A DNA stretch of 64,000 nucleotides, taken from Saprospiraceae bacterium. GTDB taxonomy: Bacteria; Bacteroidota; Bacteroidia; Chitinophagales; Saprospiraceae. Below, piece after piece: positions 28,216 through 36,969 of this stretch. Under the pieces are notes generated by a model that was not told the DNA's origin, ran no database searches, and saw nothing but the letters and a program-made list of their open reading frames with translations. The stretch is from contig JADKEB010000033.1 in assembly GCA_016718205.1 (NCBI GenBank), positions 434,001 to 498,000 on the forward strand, read 5' to 3'. Numbering within the stretch: the stretch's first letter is position 1; each line of letters opens with the position of its first letter. Made by a program: the position numbers and the translations under genes.

Positions 28216-28772
28216 TAAAACCGGAAATTGGAACCCAATAATATTTCTTTAAGTTTTGTTCTTGCTTTCACAAGGTTTGACCTGCAAGTGCTCTCATTTA
28301 TACCAAGAAGATTAGAAATCTCCTTATGAGAATATCCTTCTATCACAAACATATTAAATACAGAACGATAAGAATAAGGTAATCGCTGCAAGGCACTTAA
28401 AATTTCTTCACTACTCAAAGTTGAAATGGCATCAGGTATATTTGTACTGACTTGTTTTGCAGCATCAAGTTCGTCAGAGCGGTGTTTTATATCTTTTCGG
28501 TAAAAATCTATGGCAGTGTTGATGGTAATCTTTCTCATCCACGAAATGAGCGATGTACCTTCCTGATATTTATGAAGGTTTTTGAAAACTTTCAGGAAGG
28601 CCTCGTGGAGGATGTCAAGGGCATCTTCATTATTTCCGGCGTATCGCATGGCAAGGGCCATCATCAGCGAATAATGGTCTTCATACAACCTTTTTTGAGC
28701 CCACCTCTCATTGTTGATACAAGCTCTTATTAGGTCTGATTCGTCCTGATTGAGATGAATGATTATATCCAT
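28215..28772 (-). CDS. ECF-type RNA polymerase sigma factor
   Basis: 185 residues. Region 2 is seen in LMMALAMRYAGNNEDALDILHEAFLKVFKNLHKY and SLISWMRKITINTAIDFYRK; region 4 in LQRLPYSYRSVFNMFVIEGYSHKEISNLLGINESTCRSNL with the helix-turn-helix. It recruits RNA polymerase to its own promoters under control of the membrane protein encoded directly downstream. Start is ATG 28772. No autoregulatory promoter could be recognised. Confidence 0.92.
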   Translation of the reverse strand: MDIIIHLNQDESDLIRACINNERWAQKRLYEDHYSLMMALAMRYAGNNEDALDILHEAFLKVFKNLHKYQEGTSLISWMRKITINTAIDFYRKDIKHRSDELDAAKQVSTNIPDAISTLSSEEILSALQRLPYSYRSVFNMFVIEGYSHKEISNLLGINESTCRSNLVKARTKLKEILLGSNFRF

Positions 28773-28947
28773 GTGTTAAAGGTATGATTAACTCCTCTAT
28801 ACACAAAAATAAAAAGTGTTAAAAATTTCAAAAATATCTGTTTCCCTATGATTTTTAACACAAATTTAGGGAAAGGAGGATAAACCCCTTACCTTTTGAT
28901 ACTAAAAGTAATATAGTTGAAATAATATTTCGGGCAATGAGCGATGA

Positions 28948-29946
28948 TTACACATTCAGGAGGCCAACTAATTCTTTTACTTCTCTCATAGTCTGCTGTG
29001 CCACTTTTCTCACTTCTGATGAAGATTGTTTGATCTGATCTTTGAGGTGTTTTTTATCTGCGTTCAGTTCTTTCTTCTTTTCAGTAAACGGGATAATTAA
29101 TTGTACCAATGCGTCTGCTGTGACTTGTTTGAGGTCGACATACTTCAATGATCCGGCATTGTAGTCTCGCATCAAATGATCGTGTTCGGTATTCCAACCT
29201 GATGCTTTGATCAGTTCAAACAGGTTTTGAATACCCTCCGCCATCGATCCTGCCGGCGTGTCTCCGGAATCCGTTACTGCTGATTTGATCTGACGTCTGA
29301 TAGTAGCTTCGTCAGCAAAAACATTTATATAGTGCTTTTCTCCTGCTGACTTGCTCATTTTTTTGGATGGGTCAGCAGTAGAGCGGATTTTGGGTGTTTC
29401 TGTATATAGTGGCTCTGGTAGCACAAAATATTCTTTTCCCACCTGACTATTGAATCTCTGAGCAATATCTCTGGCCAACTCAAGGTGCTGTTCCTGATCT
29501 TTTCCAACAGGTACATAATCAGCCTTATATATAAGTATGTCGGCGGTCTGCAGCACCGGATAGTCCAGCAATCCTACAGAGATAAAACTTTCTTTGGTAG
29601 TCTCATTGACCTGCACACTTTTATCCTTAAACTGTGTCATACGTGTCAGCTGACCATACGAACAGAAACAATTGAAAATCCATCCCAGCTCTGTATGTTC
29701 AGGTACTAATGATTGAATAAAGAGATTTTCGGGTTTTACACCTACTGCCACAAGGTTTGTGATAAGATCCCAGGTATTGGTCCGTAATTTTGACACCTGA
29801 TACGGCATCGTCATCGCATGATAATCCACTACACCATAAAAACATTTATATTTTTCCTGGAGATCGACCCAGTTTTTTACCGCACCAAAGTAGTTTCCTA
29901 GGTGCATATCACCGGTAGGTTGTATAGCAGAAAGTACTGTTTTCAT
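28948..29946 (-). CDS. trpS: Tryptophanyl-tRNA synthetase
   Basis: 332 residues, standard length. The class I signature appears as GDMHLGNYFGAV (HIGH) and KKMSKSAGEKHYINV (KMSKS). GLLDYPVLQTADILIYKADYVPVGKDQEQHLELARDIA is typical for the family. Start is ATG 29946. A TACTTTTG box in the upstream repeat (complement near 30064-30071) fits the promoter consensus; the leader also has several GTTGAAAAG-type short repeats. Confidence 0.97.
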   Translation of the reverse strand: MKTVLSAIQPTGDMHLGNYFGAVKNWVDLQEKYKCFYGVVDYHAMTMPYQVSKLRTNTWDLITNLVAVGVKPENLFIQSLVPEHTELGWIFNCFCSYGQLTRMTQFKDKSVQVNETTKESFISVGLLDYPVLQTADILIYKADYVPVGKDQEQHLELARDIAQRFNSQVGKEYFVLPEPLYTETPKIRSTADPSKKMSKSAGEKHYINVFADEATIRRQIKSAVTDSGDTPAGSMAEGIQNLFELIKASGWNTEHDHLMRDYNAGSLKYVDLKQVTADALVQLIIPFTEKKKELNADKKHLKDQIKQSSSEVRKVAQQTMREVKELVGLLNV

Positions 29947-30060
29947 TTAGTTGAATAGTTGAAGGGTGTAAGTTAAAGGTTTGATGTTGAAAAGTTTAAG
30001 GTTGAAAAGTGAAAGTTTGAAAAATTAAACTCCATTTCTAATTCCCATTTTAAAAAGTGT

Positions 30061-30156
30061 GCAAAAGTAGTAAAAACGGGCTTAAAACAGATAATAGGAA
30101 TGGAAAATTGATTTTGTCTTTATTCCAAAAAAATGTATTTTCGGTTTAGGGAGTGT
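30061..30156. repeat. 96-bp direct repeat, copy 1 (trpS upstream side)
   Basis: Near-identical to 31337-31431, differing mainly by one A in a homopolymer. It includes the trpS promoter box and, at its right end, the sequence that in copy 2 encodes the last codons and stop of the ABC exporter. Confidence 0.9.
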
Positions 30157-30516
30157 GTAACAGATTTTATAACGTGTTAAATATGAATTTTTCTTTCTGC
30201 TAAAAATTTCCTGATTAGGTGGCCAGAATGACGATTAGGGATAATTTTTAGTAGTTTAATGCGGAAATCATGTAAACGAGGGATTGTAAATGATTCACAA
30301 CAAAATAATTATTAAAAAAGAAAACAAAGAATAATAAAACGACTTGCTGTGAAATAAAAATGATAATTTTTTTTTAAACGCTTAATTCTGTTCCGTACCG
30401 TAAGTTTTGATTTTGGTAAATTTTCAGGAGCAACACACTTTTATATTTATTTCAGGCTTTTCCATTTAGTATGTATGCCATTTGCTCCAGGATTGAAAAA
30501 ACTTGGAAGTTAATGA
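30157..30516 (-). pseudogene. Relic of the thioredoxin-like gene's 5' end and leader
   Basis: Positions about 30225-30320 align with 34071-34168: the shared text GATTAGGGATAATTT and AGTAGTTTAATG includes the N-terminal codons of the thioredoxin-like gene, and the match continues into its leader (CAACAAAAT). Since copy 1 of the 96-bp repeat marks the other end of the same cassette, a whole exporter-thioredoxin cassette probably once stood here and was lost by deletion. The rest of the gap to 30516 shows nothing else. Confidence 0.6.
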
Positions 30517-30882
30517 TTAATTTTGACTTTGTAATTTTTCTTTGTTTGTTTTCTTGATCAAAACATAACTAATTATAAAACATATTGAGACAAAAATCCA
30601 CCCATAGAATTTTATGCTAGTTGGGTTTATAATTATTAAAATCAGATTTATTAATGCGAAGATTATTAAAAAAATTATTAGAAAATTTAAGTATGCTATT
30701 GTCTTTTTTAAGTCCTTAATTGGTGAAAGGAATAATGGCATAAACCAAAGGATAATGGATAAAAATAGCATAATAAATTTATTGTAATTTGATTCCAAAG
30801 CAAGGTTTGTGTAATCTACCAAAACTAGTGATGTTATTAATATACCAATACTTGAAATTCGGAACATACTATTTTTGCTCAT
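30517..30882 (-). CDS. Small hypothetical membrane protein
   Basis: 121 residues with four hydrophobic segments (ISSIGILITSLVLVDY, FIMLFLSIILWFMPLFL, AYLNFLIIFLIIFALINLIL and IKFYGWIFVSICFIISYVLI) and a Lys-rich tail. No family recognised. It lies just beyond the peptide exporter, between the two 96-bp repeats, and is of a size usual for immunity proteins in bacteriocin loci; that role is only suggested by position. Confidence 0.5.
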   Translation of the reverse strand: MSKNSMFRISSIGILITSLVLVDYTNLALESNYNKFIMLFLSIILWFMPLFLSPIKDLKKTIAYLNFLIIFLIIFALINLILIIINPTSIKFYGWIFVSICFIISYVLIKKTNKEKLQSQN

Positions 30883-30956
30883 AAGATTTGATCTTTTTTA
30901 AATTTAACAAAAGTGATTCATGACAAATGAATAACTATATATAAAGAATGTCCTTT

Positions 30957-31154
30957 TTAAATATTGAAAGTTTTATTATCTTTTTTAAGATAACCATAAA
31001 CTTCCTTTAGATCGTAAAAAAGTACACAAATTATAGGAATGAAAATTACAAAATTATTATAAATATCGAAATTTTGGTTTTCATCAAGCAAAATTATGTA
31101 AATTATAAGTATTCCTATAAGAGAAATAATAATTGATAATAAGTGCTTTTTCAT
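30957..31154 (-). CDS. Small hypothetical membrane protein
   Basis: 65 residues with two hydrophobic segments (LLSIIISLIGILIIYIILL and NFVIFIPIICVLFYDL) and a basic C-terminus (GYLKKDNKTF). Not recognised. It precedes the 121-residue membrane protein on the same strand with 74 bases between, so they may be one unit. Possible immunity or accessory protein of the peptide locus by position only. Confidence 0.45.
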   Translation of the reverse strand: MKKHLLSIIISLIGILIIYIILLDENQNFDIYNNFVIFIPIICVLFYDLKEVYGYLKKDNKTFNI

Positions 31155-31336
31155 TCTTTAATTGAATTTGTGAATTTGATAATAATTAACTTAAAAAAGC
31201 AAATTTAACATATTCAAACATTGTGATATTCTAAATTTAATCTATTTTTAATCAAAACATACTTAGATAACTCTAGAAATAGATCTAAGTCCCTTTTAAT
31301 CGTGGATTTTACTTCTTTGTTTTTTGTTAAAAGACT

Positions 31337-31431
31337 GCAAAAGTAGTAAAAACGGGCTTAAAACAGATAATAGGAATGGAAAATTGATTTTGTCTTTATT
31401 CCAAAAAATGTATTTTCGGTTTAGGGAGTGT
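31337..31431. repeat. 96-bp direct repeat, copy 2 (exporter end)
   Basis: Second copy of the repeat at 30061. It overlaps the last codons and the stop of the exporter gene and brings along a TACTTTTG promoter-like box that reads toward the two small membrane proteins. Confidence 0.9.
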
Positions 31432-33598
31432 AATCAGACCAGGACTTGGAGTAAATATTATCCTTAGTTTTGATCAAATCAGCATGATTTCCAGACTGTG
31501 TTATAGTACCATTTTGCAATGTGTAGATTCTGTCTGATCGTTTGGCTGTGAGTATGTTGTGTGTAAGGCAGATGATGATTTTTTCCTTTTTTAGATCAGA
31601 TAATAAATCCAGTACAAAATGCTCTGTTTCTCTGTCTAAAGCTGATGTGGGTTCGTCGAGTAGTATTACTTCAGGATTTTTGTAGAGAGCTCTTGCCAAA
31701 GCCAACAATTGTTGCTGCCCGCCAGAGATGTTTATACCACCTTCTCCTATCAATGTTGCATATCCCTGTGGAAAATTGCTGAAATATGTATCAAAGCCAT
31801 ATTGTTTGAAAAATTGGTCTAAACCAACTACATCTTCCACAGGATCGCCAATTAAAATATTATCAATGACATTGCCAGAAAACAGTTTTATATTCTGAGG
31901 TACTACCCCAATTTTACTACGCCATGTATTTGTATTGATCATGTCCAGATCAATACCATTGATTTTTATAAACCCTGACTCAGGATGGTAAAATTTTTGG
32001 AGATTCTGCAAAATGGTGCTTTTACCACTGCCACTTTCACCCATGATGGTGATCCACTCTCCTTTTTGTATGCTGAACGATACATTTTCCAACAACTTCG
32101 GCCGACCAGAAAATCTGAAGTTCATACCCATCACACGGATGTCCATGATTTCATCTATTCCTGACAGACTTGGCTCGTGGTCGCTATTTTCTTCGCTCGG
32201 AATAGTAGTAAACTCGTGCATCCTATCAAAGGCTACCTTTGCCTCCTGAATTTGTATATGAACCATAGCTAGCCGGCCAGCAGATGACATCAACATCCCT
32301 ATCATCTGGAGGATGGCTATAAATGCACCTGATGTCAACGCATCATCCAATACCAAAATGGCACCCCAAGAGATGATGCCCACAGTAAAAAAAATTGCAG
32401 CTACCTCAGTCGAAACAGAAAATTTCAAACCTGTGAGTGATAGGTCATAGATCATGGATTGAAACCATCCATAAACAGACTGATTGATTTGGGCAAAAAG
32501 GTTTTCTTTATTTCGGAGCTTGATAACATCTACTCCCTGTATGGTGTCAATATAATGGCTTTCACTCCTTGCATAAGCTTGCATGACTTTCTCTTGTCCT
32601 GACAAAATAGGACGATGAAATCTATACACAATATAGGTAAATACAGGCAGCCATGCTAATGATATCAGCCCTATCTGCCAATGATAGATAATAATAGCCA
32701 CTGATGACACCACAATCATCAAGATGTCAATGATCGAACTGCTAAACAATGCCGATACCGTACGCTGTATGCGCTGGGTATCGGTCATACGGGCGATGAG
32801 GTCACCCGTCTTGCGATGGTCAAAAAAAGATTTGGGCAAATGTAAGATGCTGCTGTAAAAAACATCGGTGATGCGTGTATTAAAGTCTTTACTCTGTCGT
32901 ATCAAAAACAAAGACCGGATATATGACAAAAAACTCCTGATAAGCAACAATACCAGCAGAAGCCCCAGACCAGAATATAGTCGCAAGTGGTCACCTGATG
33001 GAATGATATCATCAAGCAACCTCTGAGAAAATATAGCTGTGGACAATCCTGTGACAGCTACCACAATACCGATAGCCATAGCGGTAAGCAAAATATTGGT
33101 ATCAGGTCTGATCACTTGCTGAAACCATTGCCATTTTTGATAGGAGCTTTCCTTCGTTTTTACAATTTTCGGTGGGTTTAAAAGGACCAGGCTGCGGGTT
33201 TTCCATATTTTTTCTAATGATGCAGCATCCATGTACTCCGGATGACCGGAAGCAGAGTCACTTATGAGAAACTTTTGTCTCACTGCATCCCAGCCATAAC
33301 ACAATATGAAATGTTGCATCACATCGTCTTTGATCACATGGAGCACACATAGGTCAGTACATTCCTGCAAATGAATGATCTCGGCACTAAAGCCCTCACC
33401 GTGTAGTCCCACCTGAGCTCCGCCTTGTATCAAGCCTAACAACGTGGTTCCGGTTTTGGTAGTCCCACTAACCTCTCTTAGTCGCTCCATAGAAGCACTG
33501 CCGCCATGATACTTCAAAGCCATCAGCAGGCATGCCACCCCACAGTCACTCTGGTCTTGTTGCCGTAGGTGTAGTTTTTCTATTTGTGACAGAGTCAT
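31421..33598 (-). CDS. C39-peptidase-containing ABC exporter (PCAT type)
   Basis: A 725-residue exporter that cuts double-glycine leaders and exports the mature peptide in one step. The N-terminal C39 peptidase has the catalytic Cys in QSDCGVACLLMAL, His in MQHFILCYG and Asp in ISDSASG. A six-segment membrane domain follows (about 160-440), then the ATPase with Walker A GESGSGKST, signature ISGGQQQLLALARAL and Walker B VILLDEPTSALD. Its ATG directly follows the stop of the thioredoxin-like gene, so they form an operon. Upstream on the same strand are double-glycine peptide genes that are the likely substrates. All catalytic residues are intact. Confidence 0.93.
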   Translation of the reverse strand: MTLSQIEKLHLRQQDQSDCGVACLLMALKYHGGSASMERLREVSGTTKTGTTLLGLIQGGAQVGLHGEGFSAEIIHLQECTDLCVLHVIKDDVMQHFILCYGWDAVRQKFLISDSASGHPEYMDAASLEKIWKTRSLVLLNPPKIVKTKESSYQKWQWFQQVIRPDTNILLTAMAIGIVVAVTGLSTAIFSQRLLDDIIPSGDHLRLYSGLGLLLVLLLIRSFLSYIRSLFLIRQSKDFNTRITDVFYSSILHLPKSFFDHRKTGDLIARMTDTQRIQRTVSALFSSSIIDILMIVVSSVAIIIYHWQIGLISLAWLPVFTYIVYRFHRPILSGQEKVMQAYARSESHYIDTIQGVDVIKLRNKENLFAQINQSVYGWFQSMIYDLSLTGLKFSVSTEVAAIFFTVGIISWGAILVLDDALTSGAFIAILQMIGMLMSSAGRLAMVHIQIQEAKVAFDRMHEFTTIPSEENSDHEPSLSGIDEIMDIRVMGMNFRFSGRPKLLENVSFSIQKGEWITIMGESGSGKSTILQNLQKFYHPESGFIKINGIDLDMINTNTWRSKIGVVPQNIKLFSGNVIDNILIGDPVEDVVGLDQFFKQYGFDTYFSNFPQGYATLIGEGGINISGGQQQLLALARALYKNPEVILLDEPTSALDRETEHFVLDLLSDLKKEKIIICLTHNILTAKRSDRIYTLQNGTITQSGNHADLIKTKDNIYSKSWSDYTP

Positions 33599-34120
33599 TT
33601 ATTGCATATACTTTATGAGGGTCTCTACCTTGGTCTCTCCCTGAAACTGTTTCACGAGACTTCCTGATGCATCATATATAAAAATAGATGGTATGCCAGT
33701 AGGTAGAAAATATTTATGGTACTCTTTTGAACCATCAGAGACTAACTTGATAGGAGATGTTTCAGCTATCCCGTATGTTTTAGCAATATCAGCCAATACA
33801 GCAGCATCTTCATCACTTATCATGATGATAGGAACGGTAAAAAGAGTTTTGTTTTTTTGTATGGTTTCGATTTCTTCGACACAAAAAGGACAAGTAGAAC
33901 TGAAAAAGATGATGATTGATGGAACTCCCTTGATAGAGAAAGTATGATCATCTATTGTTTTAAATTCAGTCAAAGCCAACAATTGTCTGTTTTGTATGGC
34001 TACTTTGTTTTCTACAGATTTTTTGTAGATTTTCGGGATAATAATAAAAATTACTCCCAGAGCTAAGGTCGCAAGAAAGATGATTAGGGATAATTTCAAG
34101 TAGTTTAATGTGGTATTCAT
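33599..34120 (-). CDS. Membrane-anchored thioredoxin-like protein
   Basis: 173 residues from ATG 34120; a GTG two codons earlier is possible. One N-terminal membrane segment (LSLIIFLATLALGVIFIIIP), then a thioredoxin fold with the active site FFSSTCPFCVEEI and the cis-proline loop LPTGIPSIFIYD. It resembles TlpA/ResA-type proteins facing the periplasm. In an operon with the peptide exporter, and with Cys-containing peptides upstream, a role in forming or correcting disulfides of the exported peptides is the natural reading, but this is inference. Confidence 0.8.
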   Translation of the reverse strand: MNTTLNYLKLSLIIFLATLALGVIFIIIPKIYKKSVENKVAIQNRQLLALTEFKTIDDHTFSIKGVPSIIIFFSSTCPFCVEEIETIQKNKTLFTVPIIMISDEDAAVLADIAKTYGIAETSPIKLVSDGSKEYHKYFLPTGIPSIFIYDASGSLVKQFQGETKVETLIKYMQ

Positions 34121-34321
34121 AAACACACAAAAATTAAATGTTTCTCAACAAAATGATTAATGGAAATAAAAAATAATTTGGATACTGACAAGCAATCACC
34201 AAAATTAAATTTAACGTAAATCTTCATTTTAACTTCTTTGCCTAAAGTACATAGATAAAAGAATATTTGATACACATAGAAAAGTATTGTAATATTTCTT
34301 ATAGCTAAATCAAACTTAATT

Positions 34322-34474
34322 TCAGAGGGATCTAATAGCACAATAATGCAAATTTGCCCAAGCCCCTATAACATACACTGCAGAAATCTGATTCAAATCC
34401 AGCACAAAGCCACTAATCGCATCTCCACCTGAAATAATTAAAACTTTATAATACCCCGAAAAAAAGACAATGAT
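34322..34474 (-). pseudogene. Possible third double-glycine peptide, leader damaged
   Basis: A short frame reads VLIISGG followed by DAISGFVLDLNQISAVY, then VIGAWANLHYCAIRSL and a stop. The ISGG motif and the small, hydrophobic, glycine-containing tail resemble a bacteriocin precursor, but there is no ATG or GTG before the leader and a stop lies at 34475-34477. A lost start or a frameshift in the T-rich stretch at about 34460 could explain this. Confidence 0.35.
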
Positions 34475-34703
34475 TTAGTTGCTTACTTAAAGAGTAAAGT
34501 CGCTCACTAATTTTTAGTTACCCACAAATAATGTATAAAATTTTTTATGACCTAGGGTTCAAAATTTAAAACACAAATATGGATAGCTACTTTTGTAGCT
34601 TTTAATTTTAACTAATTTAGCTAGATTGTTGTCTGGTGATGCGGGGGTACTTTAGACTTTACTTGTTCTACACCTAACGCTGCTGCTAAAAAACGAAATT
34701 GAT

Positions 34704-34883
34704 TTAAACACTCCTATAATTATTAAATAAAACTATAATAATTCTTATGATGTAGTATAGGATTCCAGAAAAAAGTACCACAAAAACAGCAGGATTCTTT
34801 CTGAATTCTTCGTTTTGTCCACCATTGGAAAATAACATTACAAAAAATACCAGAGCTAAAATTGAAAGCAAATATGTTTTCAT
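34704..34883 (-). CDS. Small hypothetical membrane protein
   Basis: 59 residues from MKTYLLSILALVF. It has a signal-like first hydrophobic segment and a second one (FVVLFSGILYYIIRIIIVLF). Not recognised. It lies inside the peptide island between two candidate precursor genes. It could be an immunity or accessory protein. Coding status is uncertain because the sequence is very AT-rich. Confidence 0.4.
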   Translation of the reverse strand: MKTYLLSILALVFFVMLFSNGGQNEEFRKNPAVFVVLFSGILYYIIRIIIVLFNNYRSV

Positions 34884-35100
34884 AATATACAACTAAAAAT
34901 TAATAAATTTAATAACTAAATATGCTGCAAATGTAATAAACAATGTAAAAATATACTCAGATGTTATACATTAATTAAAAATAAAATGTAAGCTTATTTA
35001 AATTTAGTTTAATAATGTTTAATAATAGTAAATACTACACTTTAAATATTGTATTATGCCTTAAATTTCTAAAAATGTTAACATCTGAGTAATAAATCTA

Positions 35101-35268
35101 TCATGAAAAACAACCATAATAAATTGCCCCCAATAAACCACCTGCAGCTGCACCTTGTGTACCAGGAATAAATGCAAAAAGAGTTATAGCCGCTCCAGCT
35201 AACGCACAATTTCTATCTTTACGTCCTCCTTGATGTTTTTCTAAACTTGATAATTCTAAAGCTTTCAT
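35101..35268 (-). CDS. Double-glycine-leader bacteriocin-like peptide 1
   Basis: A 55-residue precursor. The leader MKALELSSLEKHQGG has the L-x-x-L-E-x-x-x-G-G pattern cut by C39 peptidases. The mature part would be 40 residues: basic start RKDRN, two cysteines (one near each end), and a hydrophobic glycine/alanine-rich middle with GTQGAAAGGLLGA, ending YYGCFS. Glycine zippers of this type are typical of class II bacteriocins. The matching exporter and a thioredoxin-like protein lie downstream on the same strand. Too short for ordinary gene calling. Antimicrobial activity is not shown by sequence. Confidence 0.8.
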   Translation of the reverse strand: MKALELSSLEKHQGGRKDRNCALAGAAITLFAFIPGTQGAAAGGLLGAIYYGCFS

Positions 35269-35315
35269 TTTTTGTTATTTTAATGTATTTTAATGATTAA
35301 AAAAAAATCGAATAA

Positions 35316-35465
35316 TCAGTTGTTCCAGCAGTAATTCAGAAACGCCTCGCCACCTTGCCTTGCTGTTAGGACTGATCTTGTAGCCAAATAAATGTGTACA
35401 GAAAAAAAACAAGACCATAAACCTCCATTAATGGAACAAAGGTTGTCTTCCTTTAACTTTTTCAT
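35316..35465 (-). CDS. Double-glycine-leader bacteriocin-like peptide 2
   Basis: A 49-residue precursor starting at ATG 35465. The leader MKKLKEDNLCSINGG ends in GG; the mature part is 34 residues, LWSCFFSVHIYLATRSV then LTARQGGEAFLNYCWNN, with two cysteines and several aromatic residues. A second GG inside the mature part is less likely to be the processing site because it lacks leader context. It is 47 bases upstream of peptide 1 on the same strand, so the two could act as a two-peptide bacteriocin or as separate substrates. Confidence 0.7.
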   Translation of the reverse strand: MKKLKEDNLCSINGGLWSCFFSVHIYLATRSVLTARQGGEAFLNYCWNN

Positions 35466-35579
35466 TTCAAATAATTTTAAGAAATTAATAATACCAAAAC
35501 TCACCCACATCACCAAGCCCTGTGGATATAGGCTATATGTCGCGACCATATATTTTTTGATATTTCATCCCGAAAGGGA

Positions 35580-36274
35580 CTAAATACCGATATTAATCAT
35601 TATAAACACTACAAAAAGTACCCAAAATAACAATCCTACACCGTACGTACTGAGTACAAATCCTATCTTAGGTTTTACTTCGTCTTTGAGATATGAGATA
35701 CCATACCCTAACAACACAACAAAAATGATCTCAAACACATTGACCGTCTGAAAAGGATAATACATCCATTTTGGAACACTATTTTGACCTAACAAACTCA
35801 AAAGAGAAAACTTGTCTGCTTTCATCATGTCTTCTACTTTGTCCAAATCGACCATCAGCAGTACAAAGATAATCACCAGTTTGTACAATAAAAAGATGAT
35901 GCTACTTTTGATCACCATTCCGTACATCTTTCTGAAAGTGATCTTCCAGTCCAGCAATATCACCCCAACATTGAGACACAAAGTGATAAGAAAAGCTTGT
36001 ATCACTATCATCAACGGTACAAGCACGTATCCTATCCAAACATATTTTTTTTGTGCATCCAGTACTTCTTTGATCCTCTCTATGGTCAGCTGCTCTCCGA
36101 GTGTATTATAGTACACTTCGTCAGTAAGTATCAGTTCACTTTGTACATACATCGCCAGCAAACTACCTACACAAAGTAACACAAAATACCACCATGCTGA
36201 GGTATCAAAAAAGAATGTAATGCACCGTCAAAAAGTTTACTTCTGTAATCTTCACCTTTATTTCTATTATCCAC
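35580..36274 (-). pseudogene. Membrane protein at head of the peptide island, frameshift near its start
   Basis: About 230 residues with five hydrophobic segments (LLCVGSLLAMYVQ, YVLVPLMIVIQAFLITLCL, SSIIFLLYKLVIIFVLLM, VFEIIFVVLLGYGISYL and VGLLFWVLFVVFIMI). The frame is open only from 36182, but upstream a different frame reads VDNRNKGEDYRSKLFDGALHS and joins smoothly to FFDTSAWWYFVLL if one base is added in the six-A run at 36207-36212. The original start is therefore probably GTG 36274. Not recognised; it could help peptide export or immunity. Frame error or true mutation cannot be told apart here. Confidence 0.5.
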
Positions 36275-36502
36275 TATATACTTTTTATAGTGTGACAAAT
36301 GTAGGGGGGTACGTAATTACCAAATTATTTACCAACATTAACATATTATTAACATAATATGATAATTTATCCTAGGTAATTGGTGATATAATACAATTTT
36401 TGTATAAAAAAGTTACGAATAATTCAAAAGGAAGGTAGGTCATTTATGTTGATAAGAAGTTTATTTCATTGCAGAATCATCACCCTTTCCTGCCTCTCAT
36501 CC
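36275..36502. other. Intergenic region before the duplicated module
   Basis: AT-rich, no gene. It separates the peptide island from the tandem Rpn modules. Confidence 0.3.
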
Positions 36503-36780
36503 TGTAGTTCTTTGGGCTTTGACTTGGCCCTTTTGCCATCTGACAGTGGTGGTCTTTTTTGTTACAGAATTACCTCTGGGTCCTGTTACTTTGGTTTTAG
36601 GCTGTGTTAATAAATAAATGGTGCAGAATTGGCGAAGTTAATTTGTTCTTTTTCAAGGCGTAAATGAGGCGAATAGCCTTAGCTATTTAACATTATGAGC
36701 TCTGACCACTCTGTGAGTACTGACTATCCTTACAGTAGGTCAGTAATGACAAACTCTGTACGGGTGCCAGAATGACCATG
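36503..36780 (-). pseudogene. Fragment of the gene at 40880, module 1
   Basis: Matches the 3' part and middle of the intact gene at 40880-41557 (for example GGGCTTTGACTTGGCCC and the block from CATTATGAGCTCTGACC to GGGTGCCAG). The middle is missing: the join runs from inside an inserted repeat element directly into the distal part, so a deletion occurred after the element inserted. Confidence 0.8.
36600..36690. mobile_element. Left half of the GGCTCTGTTAA element
   Basis: Aligns with 38448-38538 of the complete copy, with one change in the terminal repeat (GGCTGTG). The right half has been deleted together with part of the host gene fragment. Confidence 0.8.
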
Positions 36781-36969
36781 AAAAGTATAGTTGCGCTCAG
36801 ACGTCTGAAGCAAAATCGCCGGCACGCTTTGATTTTTTTAGCAGCTTCTTCGGTACCCCTTGTTTACTTGCCCCTTATGGCACCCACGGCTGGATTACCA
36901 TTAGTGCCACGGAGAATTTTTACCACATTGGTTATATTCAATATGAATTGATTTTTGTATTTTTGTGAA

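Noticed and set aside
34117..34341. 74-residue open frame between the thioredoxin-like gene and the possible third peptide
   Set aside because: Overlaps the thioredoxin-like start, has no leader or clear membrane topology, and looks like AT-rich noise.
34380..34420. tRNA-like T-arm text (ATTCAAATCC)
   Set aside because: No acceptor or anticodon stem can be built around it.
35392..35583. Open frame on the + strand opposite peptide 2
   Set aside because: Shadow of the peptide gene; the minus-strand reading has the double-glycine leader and fits the operon.
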